DNA from: UBA5738 sp964470995
GTDB taxonomy: Bacteria > Patescibacteriota > Minisyncoccia > Minisyncoccales > UBA5738
DNA length: 13,298 nucleotides
Direction: 5' to 3'
NCBI GenBank assembly: GCA_964470995.1
Contig: CAYYEP010000021.1
Location: forward strand, 1-13,298
Shown here piece by piece: positions 1-6,305 of this stretch. Numbering within the stretch: the first letter of the stretch is position 1; each line of letters opens with the position of its first letter. The notes below the pieces were generated by a model. It was not told the origin of the DNA. It saw only the letters and a program-made list of their open reading frames with translations, and did not search any database. Made by a program: the position numbers and the translations under genes.

Positions 1-42
1 AAAACAATTCTTAAATCAATATTACCACAACCACCCGCAAAA

Positions 43-2868
43 TCAGCGCTTTTTGGCGAAATCACAAATTTCCTTGTATTCACACCATTCGCACTGCCAC
101 CCCGGCGTCGCCCGAAAATCGCTTTTCACGATATCTTTAATAATCCCGGCGATCTTATCGCGCTCATCCACCATCTCATGCCCCTTGGGCACAAAAGACA
201 GGGGACTGCCGTTATTCAAATAATAATAAGTAAGCTTGCTCGAATCAATGTCAAAAACTTCCTTGGCCGCGATTTGATACACCATCAATTGCATTTTATC
301 ATCCGGCTTTAAGCGTTCTTTCGGATTGCCGGTTTTATAATCGATTATCTCCGCCCCGCCCGCACCTTCATCAATACGATCGATCTTTCCGGTAATATTA
401 TACCCGTCAATCTTTAAATTAAAATCTTTTTCCAGCGCTGGCTCCCCGCCCAGCAGCATTATTTTTGGCCGCCGAACCGAAAAATCGCTCCAAAAATTTT
501 TTAGCGACGCCAATCCCTGTTTATAATATGTTTCTTTCTCTCCTTTGTCGTTATACCACTCGTCGATCCAGTTCCTTTTATAAATATCCGCCAAACAACG
601 CAGGCTGCCTTTTTTATTCCCCAATTCAAACAGATATTCATAAAGGGTATTATGCATTGTTTTTCCATAAGAAAAAAACGCCTTGCCCCGCACCGGAATC
701 CGCAGAATATGGGCAAACTTGTATTGCATCGGGCATTTCTGAAACGTCGCCAACTGGGTAAATGAAAAATGGCTCGGCAAAGCCCCTCGAACCTGCGGCT
801 TGCGGTAATTATTGGTCACGCGCACAGTCTTTACCTCATCTTCGTGGTTATCGCCGTTATATCCCATCTCGTGTAAAAAACGCGAAATTTTCTTTGGGCG
901 CGCCCCGCCATAATCCGCCGCCGATGTAAGATAAAGCCCTCGGCGCGCGCGAGTCATCGCCACGTAAAACAACCTTCTCTCTTCCTCCAGATGCCCTCCC
1001 GGCCCCGATGCCTTTTCTTTAGCCAAAAATTCCGGGATATCAATTTCATCACCCCGCTCATTGGTTGGAAACTTGCGGTCCACCAAGTTGGAAATAAAAA
1101 TATGCTCGAACTCCAGCCCCTTAGCCGAATGTACGGTCATTATCTGCACCGCGTCCGGAATCCTAATCGGATCGAAATTAAGTTTGCCCTCCTCGCCCGA
1201 ATCGATTTCCATATCCAGCTCATCGATGAACTTCTTCAGGCTCGGATCAATATTGGCAGCTTCGTAATCCTTTACCTTGCTGTAAAACTGACCGATAAAA
1301 TCAATCTCGGATCTGCGGTCCTGCCGCACCAGATACTCCAAATATCCCGAATCCTGTAAAAAAGCCAACGCCAGCTCCGAAACCCTTTTTTGGCGGCCGG
1401 CGTCGCCATGCTTTGCCGCCAGCTCCATCAATTTGGCCACCCCTTCGATACCGTGTTTTGTTATGCCCTCAACCAAAGATATTCCGCTCAAAGTTTCATA
1501 TATCGACTGCGATTTTTTATAGCCGTACTGGACGATCTTGGCGATATCGGAATTCGGAATCATCAAAAAAGACATATTGACCACCCGCCACACCGCCGCG
1601 CTGTCATGGCAATTATTCAGCATCTTAAGGTACGAAATTATATCCAGCACCACCGGCTTCGAATAAAGCCCTTTCAACGCCGCGAATTGCGCCGGCACCC
1701 CCGATCGCTCGCACGCGCGCACAAACGCCGGCGCGCTATCGTTAGCCCGCAAAAGAATGGCAAAATCCGAAAATTCCAAGCCCTTACCATCCCTCACAAG
1801 GCGAATTATCTCGTTAACCACGCCTTGCACCTCCTGATCAACCGTTTTGAAATGCAAATGCGCCACCCGCCCTTTGCAATCCGAAGCCGCAACCAAATGT
1901 TTATCGATTTTTGCCGCGCACTCCAGGCGATTTGGGTTATTCCCCTGAATGAATTTATACGACTGGTCCAAAATATTCTGGCAGGAGCGGTAATTGCGCG
2001 TCAGCACCACCGTCGCCGCTTCGGGAAAATCTTTTTGAAATCCCATAATGTTGGAAAAACTCGCCCCGCGCCAGCGGTAAATCGCCTGGTCATCATCGGC
2101 GCAAACTGTCAGATTGTTTTTCGATGCCGCCAGAAGCTTTACGATCTCGTACTGAATCCAATTGGTATCCTGGAACTCGTCCACTAGAATGTATTTGAAC
2201 TTTTGGCGATACTTTGCCAAAACGTGCGGCCGCTTCTTGAACAGCGCCGCGCAATAACTCAAAAGATCGCCAAAATCCAAAAGATTATTTTCCAGCAAAA
2301 GATCCTGGTAGATTTTATAAGCCCGCGCCACTTCCATCAACCGAGGCTTATCCTCGATTGCGGCCTTGGAATATTTCAAATAATCCGCCGGCGAAACTTC
2401 CTCGTCCTTGCAACGCGAAAAGTGCCCCAATAGCGCGTGGATAAATTTCGTGGGATTCCCCAGCGGTTTGTAATATTTCAGTTTGAACCGGCCGATATTA
2501 TGCCGCACCAAAAGCCAGGCCGCAGTCTGATCGGCCAGTTTAAAATTTCCGGATATGCCAATATCCAAACCATACTGGCGCAAAACCCGCTCGCAAAACG
2601 AATGAAACGTCGATATCCAAAGATCGGCATATCCCAGCGACAACAGGTCGTCAACACGGTCTTCCATTTCCCCCGCCGCCTTGTCGGTAAACGTCAGCGC
2701 CAGAATCTCTTCAGGCTTTGCCGCCCCCGATTCGATCAAATGTGCGATCCGGTAAGTAATGGCACGCGTTTTACCCGTACCCGCGCCCGCAACGATCAAC
2801 AGCGGCCCCTCCCCATAGGTTACCGCCGCCAGCTGTTCCTTATTTAATTTACCCAGGTCCATCGCCAT
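43..2868 (-). CDS. UvrD/PcrA-type DNA helicase fused to a RecB-family Fe-S nuclease
   Basis: This 941-residue protein should unwind DNA with ATP and cut it, in double-strand-break processing or general repair. All superfamily 1A helicase motifs are visible: Walker A GAGTGKT (28-34), motif Ia TFTDKAAGEM (59-68), Walker B DEFQDT (230-235), DDDQAIYRWRGAS (258-270), NYRS (292-295), TVHSAKGLEF (578-587) and FYVAMTRAR (634-642). From about residue 700 a PD-(D/E)XK nuclease domain follows: H739, D830 in GKIDRID, D843 and K845 in DYKTG, then QLMVYQ (860-865). Four cysteines (C712, C926, C929, C935) bracket it in the AddB/Cas4 pattern that holds a [4Fe-4S] cluster. One-chain helicase-nuclease order resembles the AdnA/AdnB subunits of mycobacteria. 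The ATG at 2868 has no clear Shine-Dalgarno, and residue 3 is also Met, so the start could be two codons later. No terminator is visible in the 42 bases left of the stop. The family call is firm; the exact pathway is not. Confidence 0.93.
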   Translation of the reverse strand: MAMDLGKLNKEQLAAVTYGEGPLLIVAGAGTGKTRAITYRIAHLIESGAAKPEEILALTFTDKAAGEMEDRVDDLLSLGYADLWISTFHSFCERVLRQYGLDIGISGNFKLADQTAAWLLVRHNIGRFKLKYYKPLGNPTKFIHALLGHFSRCKDEEVSPADYLKYSKAAIEDKPRLMEVARAYKIYQDLLLENNLLDFGDLLSYCAALFKKRPHVLAKYRQKFKYILVDEFQDTNWIQYEIVKLLAASKNNLTVCADDDQAIYRWRGASFSNIMGFQKDFPEAATVVLTRNYRSCQNILDQSYKFIQGNNPNRLECAAKIDKHLVAASDCKGRVAHLHFKTVDQEVQGVVNEIIRLVRDGKGLEFSDFAILLRANDSAPAFVRACERSGVPAQFAALKGLYSKPVVLDIISYLKMLNNCHDSAAVWRVVNMSFLMIPNSDIAKIVQYGYKKSQSIYETLSGISLVEGITKHGIEGVAKLMELAAKHGDAGRQKRVSELALAFLQDSGYLEYLVRQDRRSEIDFIGQFYSKVKDYEAANIDPSLKKFIDELDMEIDSGEEGKLNFDPIRIPDAVQIMTVHSAKGLEFEHIFISNLVDRKFPTNERGDEIDIPEFLAKEKASGPGGHLEEERRLFYVAMTRARRGLYLTSAADYGGARPKKISRFLHEMGYNGDNHEDEVKTVRVTNNYRKPQVRGALPSHFSFTQLATFQKCPMQYKFAHILRIPVRGKAFFSYGKTMHNTLYEYLFELGNKKGSLRCLADIYKRNWIDEWYNDKGEKETYYKQGLASLKNFWSDFSVRRPKIMLLGGEPALEKDFNLKIDGYNITGKIDRIDEGAGGAEIIDYKTGNPKERLKPDDKMQLMVYQIAAKEVFDIDSSKLTYYYLNNGSPLSFVPKGHEMVDERDKIAGIIKDIVKSDFRATPGWQCEWCEYKEICDFAKKR

Positions 2869-2895
2869 TGACTCTATCGCTTAATTTGTTTTAAT

Positions 2896-2909
2896 ACCTC
2901 CATGGAGGT
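2896..2909. promoter_or_regulatory. Perfect 14-base palindrome containing the Shine-Dalgarno of the small membrane-peptide gene
   Basis: ACCTCCATGGAGGT is identical on both strands. In plus-strand RNA it can fold as ACCUC-CAUG-GAGGU, a 5-bp stem with a 4-base loop, masking most of the GGAGG at 2904-2908 that lies 8 bases before the ATG at 2917. It could be a translational switch or a protein-binding site between divergent genes. A TTGACT (2868-2873) upstream resembles a -35 box, but the hexamer 17 bases further on (TTAATA) is a poor -10, so I do not call that promoter. Confidence 0.45.
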
Positions 2910-2916
2910 TGAAAGA

Positions 2917-3015
2917 ATGCAAAAGCGCGAATGCGGCATATTAACGTACATAATACTCGCCGCTTTCATGATTATCCCGCCTATTGCCATTGCGCTATAC
3001 ATTTACTTTCATTAA
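2917..3015 (+). CDS. Small single-pass membrane peptide (32 aa), unrecognised
   Basis: ATG is preceded by GGAGG at an 8-base spacing, one of the two best Shine-Dalgarno sites in the window. The frame runs 32 codons to TAA. The peptide starts MQKRECG and then forms one unbroken hydrophobic segment of about 22 residues (ILTYIILAAFMIIPP and onward), ending in YIYFH. Basic residues before the segment favour an N-in orientation. An in-frame ATG at 2902 inside the palindrome would add five residues (MEVER), but the Shine-Dalgarno favours 2917. It lies divergently from the helicase-nuclease gene (gap 48 bases) and convergently with the IscU gene, and a terminator follows. I do not recognise a family. 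A small stress or toxin-like membrane peptide is possible, but that is a guess. Confidence 0.6.
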   Translation: MQKRECGILTYIILAAFMIIPPIAIALYIYFH

Positions 3016-3080
3016 AAATAACTCCTTTCCTTTTTTAAATCCCAATCAGCTATTGTACCGCAAACCGAAAGAAAACAAAA

Positions 3081-3108
3081 ACCGCCCGCAATTTTCGAGC
3101 GGCTTTTT
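3081..3108. terminator. Bidirectional intrinsic terminator between iscU and the small membrane-peptide gene
   Basis: An 8-bp stem, ACCGCCCG with CGAGCGGC (one G-T pair near the loop, 7-base loop), carries TTTTT after it on the plus strand (3104-3108) and, on the minus strand, TTTTTGTTTTC after the stem. It begins about 10 bases beyond the IscU stop and 65 bases beyond the stop of the plus-strand peptide gene, so it can end both convergent transcripts. Confidence 0.8.
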
Positions 3109-3117
3109 GAAACCACA

Positions 3118-3720
3118 CTATCCGTGCATTTCTTCTTCCTTGGCTACCCAATCCTTGTACTTTTCTTCCACAATATCTTTTTCTTTTTTTATCCGCCGGT
3201 GCTTTTCTTCCAATGCCGCCGGAATTTGCCGCTTTTGTTTTGAATAATAATCATATACCGCCTCCACCAAAGCATCGGCGGCCAGCACCGAACAATGCAA
3301 CTTTACCGGCGGCAAACCTCCCAGTTCATCCACAATCGCCTTCTTATCGATTTTATACGCGTCTTCAAGCGCCATTCCTTGGGCAATATCCGTAATCGCG
3401 CTGGAAGTGGCAATCGCCGCCACGCAACCGAAAGTTTCAAACTTGATGTCTTTGATAGTTTCCCTACCCGCCTTGTTTGTGACAACTTTAATATACAGCC
3501 ACATCACATCGCCGCATACCAAGTTTCCAACCTTACCCACACCGTCGGCATCGGCAATTTTGCCGTAATTATGCGGCTTGGAAAAATGCTCCATCACGGT
3601 TTCCGTGTACGGCCCGCTGGCACCAGTTCTTCCTTTCGGACAAACACCGCATTTTGGCCGACAAACCGCCGTTTTTTTTGCTGTTTTTTTAATGGATTTC
3701 TTAATAATTTTCTTGGTCAT
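3118..3720 (-). CDS. iscU: IscU/NifU-type Fe-S cluster scaffold protein with extra N- and C-terminal tails
   Basis: The scaffold on which IscS-derived sulfur and iron are assembled into clusters. The IscU fold spans about residues 37-162. The three cluster cysteines are C69 in GNLVCGD (with D71), C99 in FGCVAAIATSS, and C143 in KLHCSVLA, next to the conserved H142. Standard IscU is about 128 residues; this one has 200. An N-terminal tail of about 35 residues starts with Lys, Thr and Ala (MTKKIIKKSIKKTAKKTA) and then carries C20, C24 and C27 as CxxxCxxC. About 38 highly charged C-terminal residues look helical. The start overlaps the end of iscS by 20 bases in another frame, implying translational coupling. 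The HscA-binding motif LPPVK (136-140) is present, although no chaperone gene is in this window. The function is secure; the roles of the tails are unknown. Confidence 0.93.
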   Translation of the reverse strand: MTKKIIKKSIKKTAKKTAVCRPKCGVCPKGRTGASGPYTETVMEHFSKPHNYGKIADADGVGKVGNLVCGDVMWLYIKVVTNKAGRETIKDIKFETFGCVAAIATSSAITDIAQGMALEDAYKIDKKAIVDELGGLPPVKLHCSVLAADALVEAVYDYYSKQKRQIPAALEEKHRRIKKEKDIVEEKYKDWVAKEEEMHG

Positions 3721-4927
3721 TTGATTTAAATGGAGATATCTCTCTTAATCTGGTTATGATCTTGGGCAAAATTTTTAACACATAATTCACGTCGCCGTCC
3801 CTGGACCAGCGGCCCAGCGACAAACGCAGCGAACCGTGCGCTTCCTGAGGCTTTAGACCAATCGCAGTCAGCACGTGCGACGCCGTCAATTTTGCCGAAG
3901 AACACGCCGAACCGGTCGAAGCCGCGATCCCGTTGATGTCCAACTGAATAATCATCGATTCTCCCTCCACGAACTCGAACCAAATATTGGCATTGCCCGG
4001 CAAACGTTTCGCCGGATGGCCGTTTAAATGGGTCCCCGGAATTGTTTTTAGTATTCCGTTTATCAATTTGTCGCGCAATTTGATTTGCCGGGCCGCTTCT
4101 TTTGTCATTTCTTTTTTGGCGATCAACACGGCCTGAGAAAAACCATAGATCGCCGGCACATTAACCGTCGACGAACGCAATCCCGATTCCTGCCCGCCGC
4201 CATGTAGCAGAGGTTCAATCTTCACCCCTTCTCGAATATAAAGGCAGGCCGCGCCTTTGGGACCGTAAATCTTCTGCGAACTGGCGGTCATCAGATCAAT
4301 ATTCATTCTTTTAACATCGACAGCTATCTTGCCGAAAGTTTGTGCCGCGTCGGTATGAAAATAGACGCCCTTGCCACGGCAAATTTTACCAATCTCCTCA
4401 ATCGGTTCAATGGTGCCAATCTCGTTATTGGCATGCATCACCGACACTAAAATTGTATCAGGCTTTATCGCGGCCTCAATCTCTCCGGGATCCACCATCC
4501 CATATTGGTCCACCTTCAGCCGCGTTACTTCGAATCCCTGGCGTTCAAGCCAGGCCGCGCTCTCCAACACGCACGCGTGCTCGATCGGCGAAATTATAAG
4601 GTGTTTTCCCCGGCTTTTATTGGCCAGCATTACACCCTTCAACGCAAAATTATTACTCTCCGTTGCCGAACCGGTAAAAACGATCTCATTGGGTTTAGCG
4701 TTAATAACCGAAGAGATATCTACGCGGCTTTGTTCCAGCACCACGCGGGCATCCTGCCCGAAACTGTGGAACGACATCGAATTGCCAAAAATTTCCGGCA
4801 GAATAGCGGCGGTTTTTTTTGCCGCCCGCGGATCCACCGGAGTTGCCGCGCCATAATCCATATATACACGCTTCGGCTTGGGCTGTCCGGCGCGCTTAGT
4901 TTTCTTTTTGGTTATTTTTTTTGCCAT
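3701..4927 (-). CDS. iscS: Cysteine desulfurase, IscS/NifS family
   Basis: A PLP enzyme that takes sulfur from cysteine as a persulfide and passes it to IscU. The 408 residues carry VYMDYGAATP (21-30), SATESNN (87-93), H117 in IEHACV stacking on PLP, NNEIG (167-171), D193 and Q196 in HTDAAQ, the Schiff-base lysine K219 in SSQKIYGPKG, HGGGQE (242-247) and the catalytic C342 in STGSACSSAKL on the mobile loop. RLSLGRW (368-374) is also typical. The residue before K219 is Gln where most relatives have His. A lysine-rich tail (MAKKITKKKTKRAGQPKPKR) precedes the domain, much like the tail on the IscU next door. The gene lies 107 bases after the Rrf2 regulator gene and overlaps iscU by 20 bases. No clear Shine-Dalgarno precedes the ATG. 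Confidence 0.96.
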   Translation of the reverse strand: MAKKITKKKTKRAGQPKPKRVYMDYGAATPVDPRAAKKTAAILPEIFGNSMSFHSFGQDARVVLEQSRVDISSVINAKPNEIVFTGSATESNNFALKGVMLANKSRGKHLIISPIEHACVLESAAWLERQGFEVTRLKVDQYGMVDPGEIEAAIKPDTILVSVMHANNEIGTIEPIEEIGKICRGKGVYFHTDAAQTFGKIAVDVKRMNIDLMTASSQKIYGPKGAACLYIREGVKIEPLLHGGGQESGLRSSTVNVPAIYGFSQAVLIAKKEMTKEAARQIKLRDKLINGILKTIPGTHLNGHPAKRLPGNANIWFEFVEGESMIIQLDINGIAASTGSACSSAKLTASHVLTAIGLKPQEAHGSLRLSLGRWSRDGDVNYVLKILPKIITRLREISPFKSNDQENY

Positions 4928-4940
4928 AACTTTTTATAAG

Positions 4941-4968
4941 CACCAAATTCCAAATCACAAATTACAAA
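4941..4968. repeat. Four degenerate 7-base units in the rrf2-iscS spacer
   Basis: Read on the plus strand the units are CACCAAA, TTCCAAA, TCACAAA and TTACAAA, in perfect 7-base register, ending 14 bases upstream of the iscS start codon. On the transcript they read TTTGTAA, TTTGTGA, TTTGGAA, TTTGGTG. The rest of the 107-base spacer is AT-rich and shows no ORF or strong hairpin. Similar CAAATT-rich spacers occur in some CPR genomes from memory, which I could not verify here. Confidence 0.5.
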
Positions 4969-5034
4969 CAATATCTAAATTTTAATTTTGGGATATTTAA
5001 ACTTGTATGCGATTTGGCGCTTCATTATTGGAAG

Positions 5035-5439
5035 TTAAAAATCTTTATCTATAAGATTTTGCAATGTTATTGAACCCAAAAAATCATCCGCCGCCGCCTG
5101 CATCTTGCACCAAAGAACCCTGGTCAGGCAGGTTTCTTCATGGGCGCACTTGGCGTCGATGCACTTTATTTTGGTTACCGGACTCTCCAAAGCGTTAAAA
5201 ATCTCGGCGATCTTAATTTCACGCGCCGGACGCGCCATAATATAGCCGCCGGATACGCCCTTTTTAGCGGCTAAAACTCCCGCCTTCAATAGCTTAACCA
5301 CAATCTTTTCCAAATAATCGTTGGGCATTTTTTCCCGAAGCGCGATCTCGCGCGCCGAAACCGCCCGTCCATCAGCCGCGTTTTGCGCCAAATACGCCAT
5401 TGCGCGCAACCCGTACTGGACTTTGGTTGAGATCTTCAT
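5035..5439 (-). CDS. Rrf2-family transcription regulator, IscR-like Fe-S sensor
   Basis: A winged-helix repressor/activator that likely senses Fe-S status and controls the iscS-iscU genes behind it. The start, KISTKVQYGLRAMAYLA, is typical of Rrf2. The recognition helix with YLEKIVVKLLKAG (42-54) is followed by the wing GVSGGY (61-66). Cysteines at 93, 98 and 104 match the IscR ligand trio (C92, C98, C104 in E. coli), with one residue fewer between the first two. The fourth IscR ligand, His in CLTH, is Arg here (CLTR, 104-107), and another cysteine, C111, lies four residues later. At 134 residues it is shorter than E. coli IscR (162), lacking its C-terminal tail. Its own promoter carries an IscR-like operator, suggesting autoregulation. 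The ATG has no good Shine-Dalgarno close by; AAAGGAG lies 31 bases upstream, too far and near the predicted transcription start. Confidence 0.9.
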   Translation of the reverse strand: MKISTKVQYGLRAMAYLAQNAADGRAVSAREIALREKMPNDYLEKIVVKLLKAGVLAAKKGVSGGYIMARPAREIKIAEIFNALESPVTKIKCIDAKCAHEETCLTRVLWCKMQAAADDFLGSITLQNLIDKDF

Positions 5440-5457
5440 ATTTGTCTTATCTAAAGC

Positions 5458-5472
5458 AGACTAAATTGGTCT
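5458..5472. promoter_or_regulatory. IscR type-1-like operator at the start of the rrf2-iscS-iscU transcript
   Basis: AGACTAAATTGGTCT is an imperfect palindrome: one mismatched pair plus the central base. Its 13-base core GACTAAATTGGTC matches 12 of 13 positions of the published E. coli IscR type-1 core GACTRWWWYAGTC; the one difference is G for A. It lies just downstream of the -10 box (5478-5483) and overlaps the predicted transcription start, a classic place for repression. Confidence 0.65.
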
Positions 5473-5477
5473 CCTTT

Positions 5478-5506
5478 AATATAACAACCGCTCAAGATGT
5501 TGTCAA
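5478..5506 (-). promoter_or_regulatory. Sigma-70-type promoter of the Fe-S operon
   Basis: On the minus strand: TTGACA (5501-5506, perfect -35), a 17-base spacer, then TATATT (5478-5483, 5 of 6). Predicted transcription start is near 5471, giving a leader of about 30 bases before the Rrf2 ATG. Confidence 0.8.
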
Positions 5507-5529
5507 ATTGCGGGCCAATCCCGCCAATT
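5506..5529. promoter_or_regulatory. Inverted repeat directly upstream of the Fe-S operon -35 box
   Basis: AATTGCGGG, five bases, then CCCG-C-CAATT: a 9-bp hairpin with one bulged C, abutting the -35 hexamer. It is not followed by a T-run on the minus strand, and on the plus strand an A-run follows, so it does not look like a terminator. It may be a protein-binding site or a remnant. Confidence 0.4.
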
Positions 5530-5532
5530 TAC

Positions 5533-5555
5533 AAAAAAACAAGCGATGCCGCTTG
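5533..5555 (-). terminator. Strong intrinsic terminator upstream of the Fe-S operon promoter
   Basis: On the minus strand CAAGCG-GCAT-CGCTTG, a perfect 6-bp stem (5540-5555), then GC-free T7 (5533-5539). It shields the Fe-S promoter from read-through out of the SdpI-like gene, whose stop lies about 105 bases upstream. Confidence 0.8.
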
Positions 5556-5620
5556 CCCTTTCGGAAAATAACCCGTCCCATACTCTATATTTAAATTAAT
5601 CCCGTCAATCTTTGCAATCT

Positions 5621-5656
5621 AAAAAAATATCAATAAGAGGAAAACTAACTTTCCCC
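5621..5656 (-). terminator. Probable first terminator after the SdpI-like gene
   Basis: On the minus strand GGGGAAA-GTTAGT-TTTCCTC (7 bp including one G-T pair, 5637-5656) starts 5 bases after the stop. A T7 run comes about 10 bases past the hairpin, a looser spacing than usual. The stretch 5556-5620, between this and the next terminator, holds nothing I can identify. Confidence 0.45.
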
Positions 5657-5661
5657 ATCGA

Positions 5662-6297
5662 TTAAGACTTTTCTTTTCGAAACTCCATATAAGAATAAAG
5701 AGTCAAAAAAAGCGTCGCGCCAACCAACAAGAGAATAACAGCGCCAAACGCCCCCGAACCCAGCAACATTGAAAATAAAGCGGCAATGGCGGCAATCTTG
5801 AACAATTTGGCTCCCAATTTATTGGTCTTGTCCCATACAATTTCGCTGGACAGCGTCCAGGGCGTACGGATGCCGATAAACCAATTTTGCCTTGAATTCT
5901 CTAAAATCATACCCACAAAGTAAAACAGGGCTGCCATTGCCGGAACGATCGCCAAGCTCATATTAAATACAAGCCCCCGGTTCCACGCAATAGTCAGCGC
6001 GTAAATATAAATCATAAAAACTGTGAAAGCCGCCAAAAACCAATCGTAATACTTTATGAATCTACTGTAATTAGCCCTCAACGGATCGATCATGGGCAAG
6101 ATCAGCATAAAAAGATAAACGGCAAGCGTCATCGCCGGAATCAAAAAAAGCGCCCAAAACCTCGGCAAATAGCCATCGGCCCCGCCATCCCCGCCCCAAT
6201 GGCTCACCATCAAATCGGGCATAACGGGATATAAATAAACGCCCGCGGCGAAAGCTAGCAATATCACCCCCAGCAAAATTTTTTTAATATTGTTCAT
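5662..6297 (-). CDS. SdpI/DUF1648-family multi-pass membrane protein
   Basis: A membrane protein of about six helices (211 residues from the chosen ATG). Two family signatures are clear: near the N-terminus YPVMPDLMVSHWGGDGGADG, the DUF1648 motif between the first two helices, and NWFIGIRTPWTLSSEIVW at about 136-153, the SdpI motif before the last helices. In Bacillus, SdpI gives immunity to the SdpC toxin and acts in signalling; most relatives elsewhere have no known role. Two further codons upstream, beginning TTG at 6303, are open, but the ATG at 6297 fits better because the -10 box ends only 8 bases before it. There is no Shine-Dalgarno. It follows the AlkD gene by 56 bases, yet has its own promoter. 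The family assignment is good; a toxin-immunity role is not shown, as no toxin partner is present. Confidence 0.88.
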   Translation of the reverse strand: MNNIKKILLGVILLAFAAGVYLYPVMPDLMVSHWGGDGGADGYLPRFWALFLIPAMTLAVYLFMLILPMIDPLRANYSRFIKYYDWFLAAFTVFMIYIYALTIAWNRGLVFNMSLAIVPAMAALFYFVGMILENSRQNWFIGIRTPWTLSSEIVWDKTNKLGAKLFKIAAIAALFSMLLGSGAFGAVILLLVGATLFLTLYSYMEFRKEKS

Positions 6298-6305
6298 TAA
6301 CAAAA

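Noticed and set aside
1390..2187. A 265-codon open frame on the plus strand inside the helicase gene
   Set aside because: It lies wholly antisense to conserved helicase motifs, has no Shine-Dalgarno and its product (rich in Arg, His, Ile, Leu) matches no family. It is a shadow of the real gene's codon use.
3295..4939. Plus-strand open frames opposite iscU and iscS (for example 3295-3729 and 4505-4939)
   Set aside because: They are antisense to genes with intact catalytic motifs and show no ribosome site or recognisable product.
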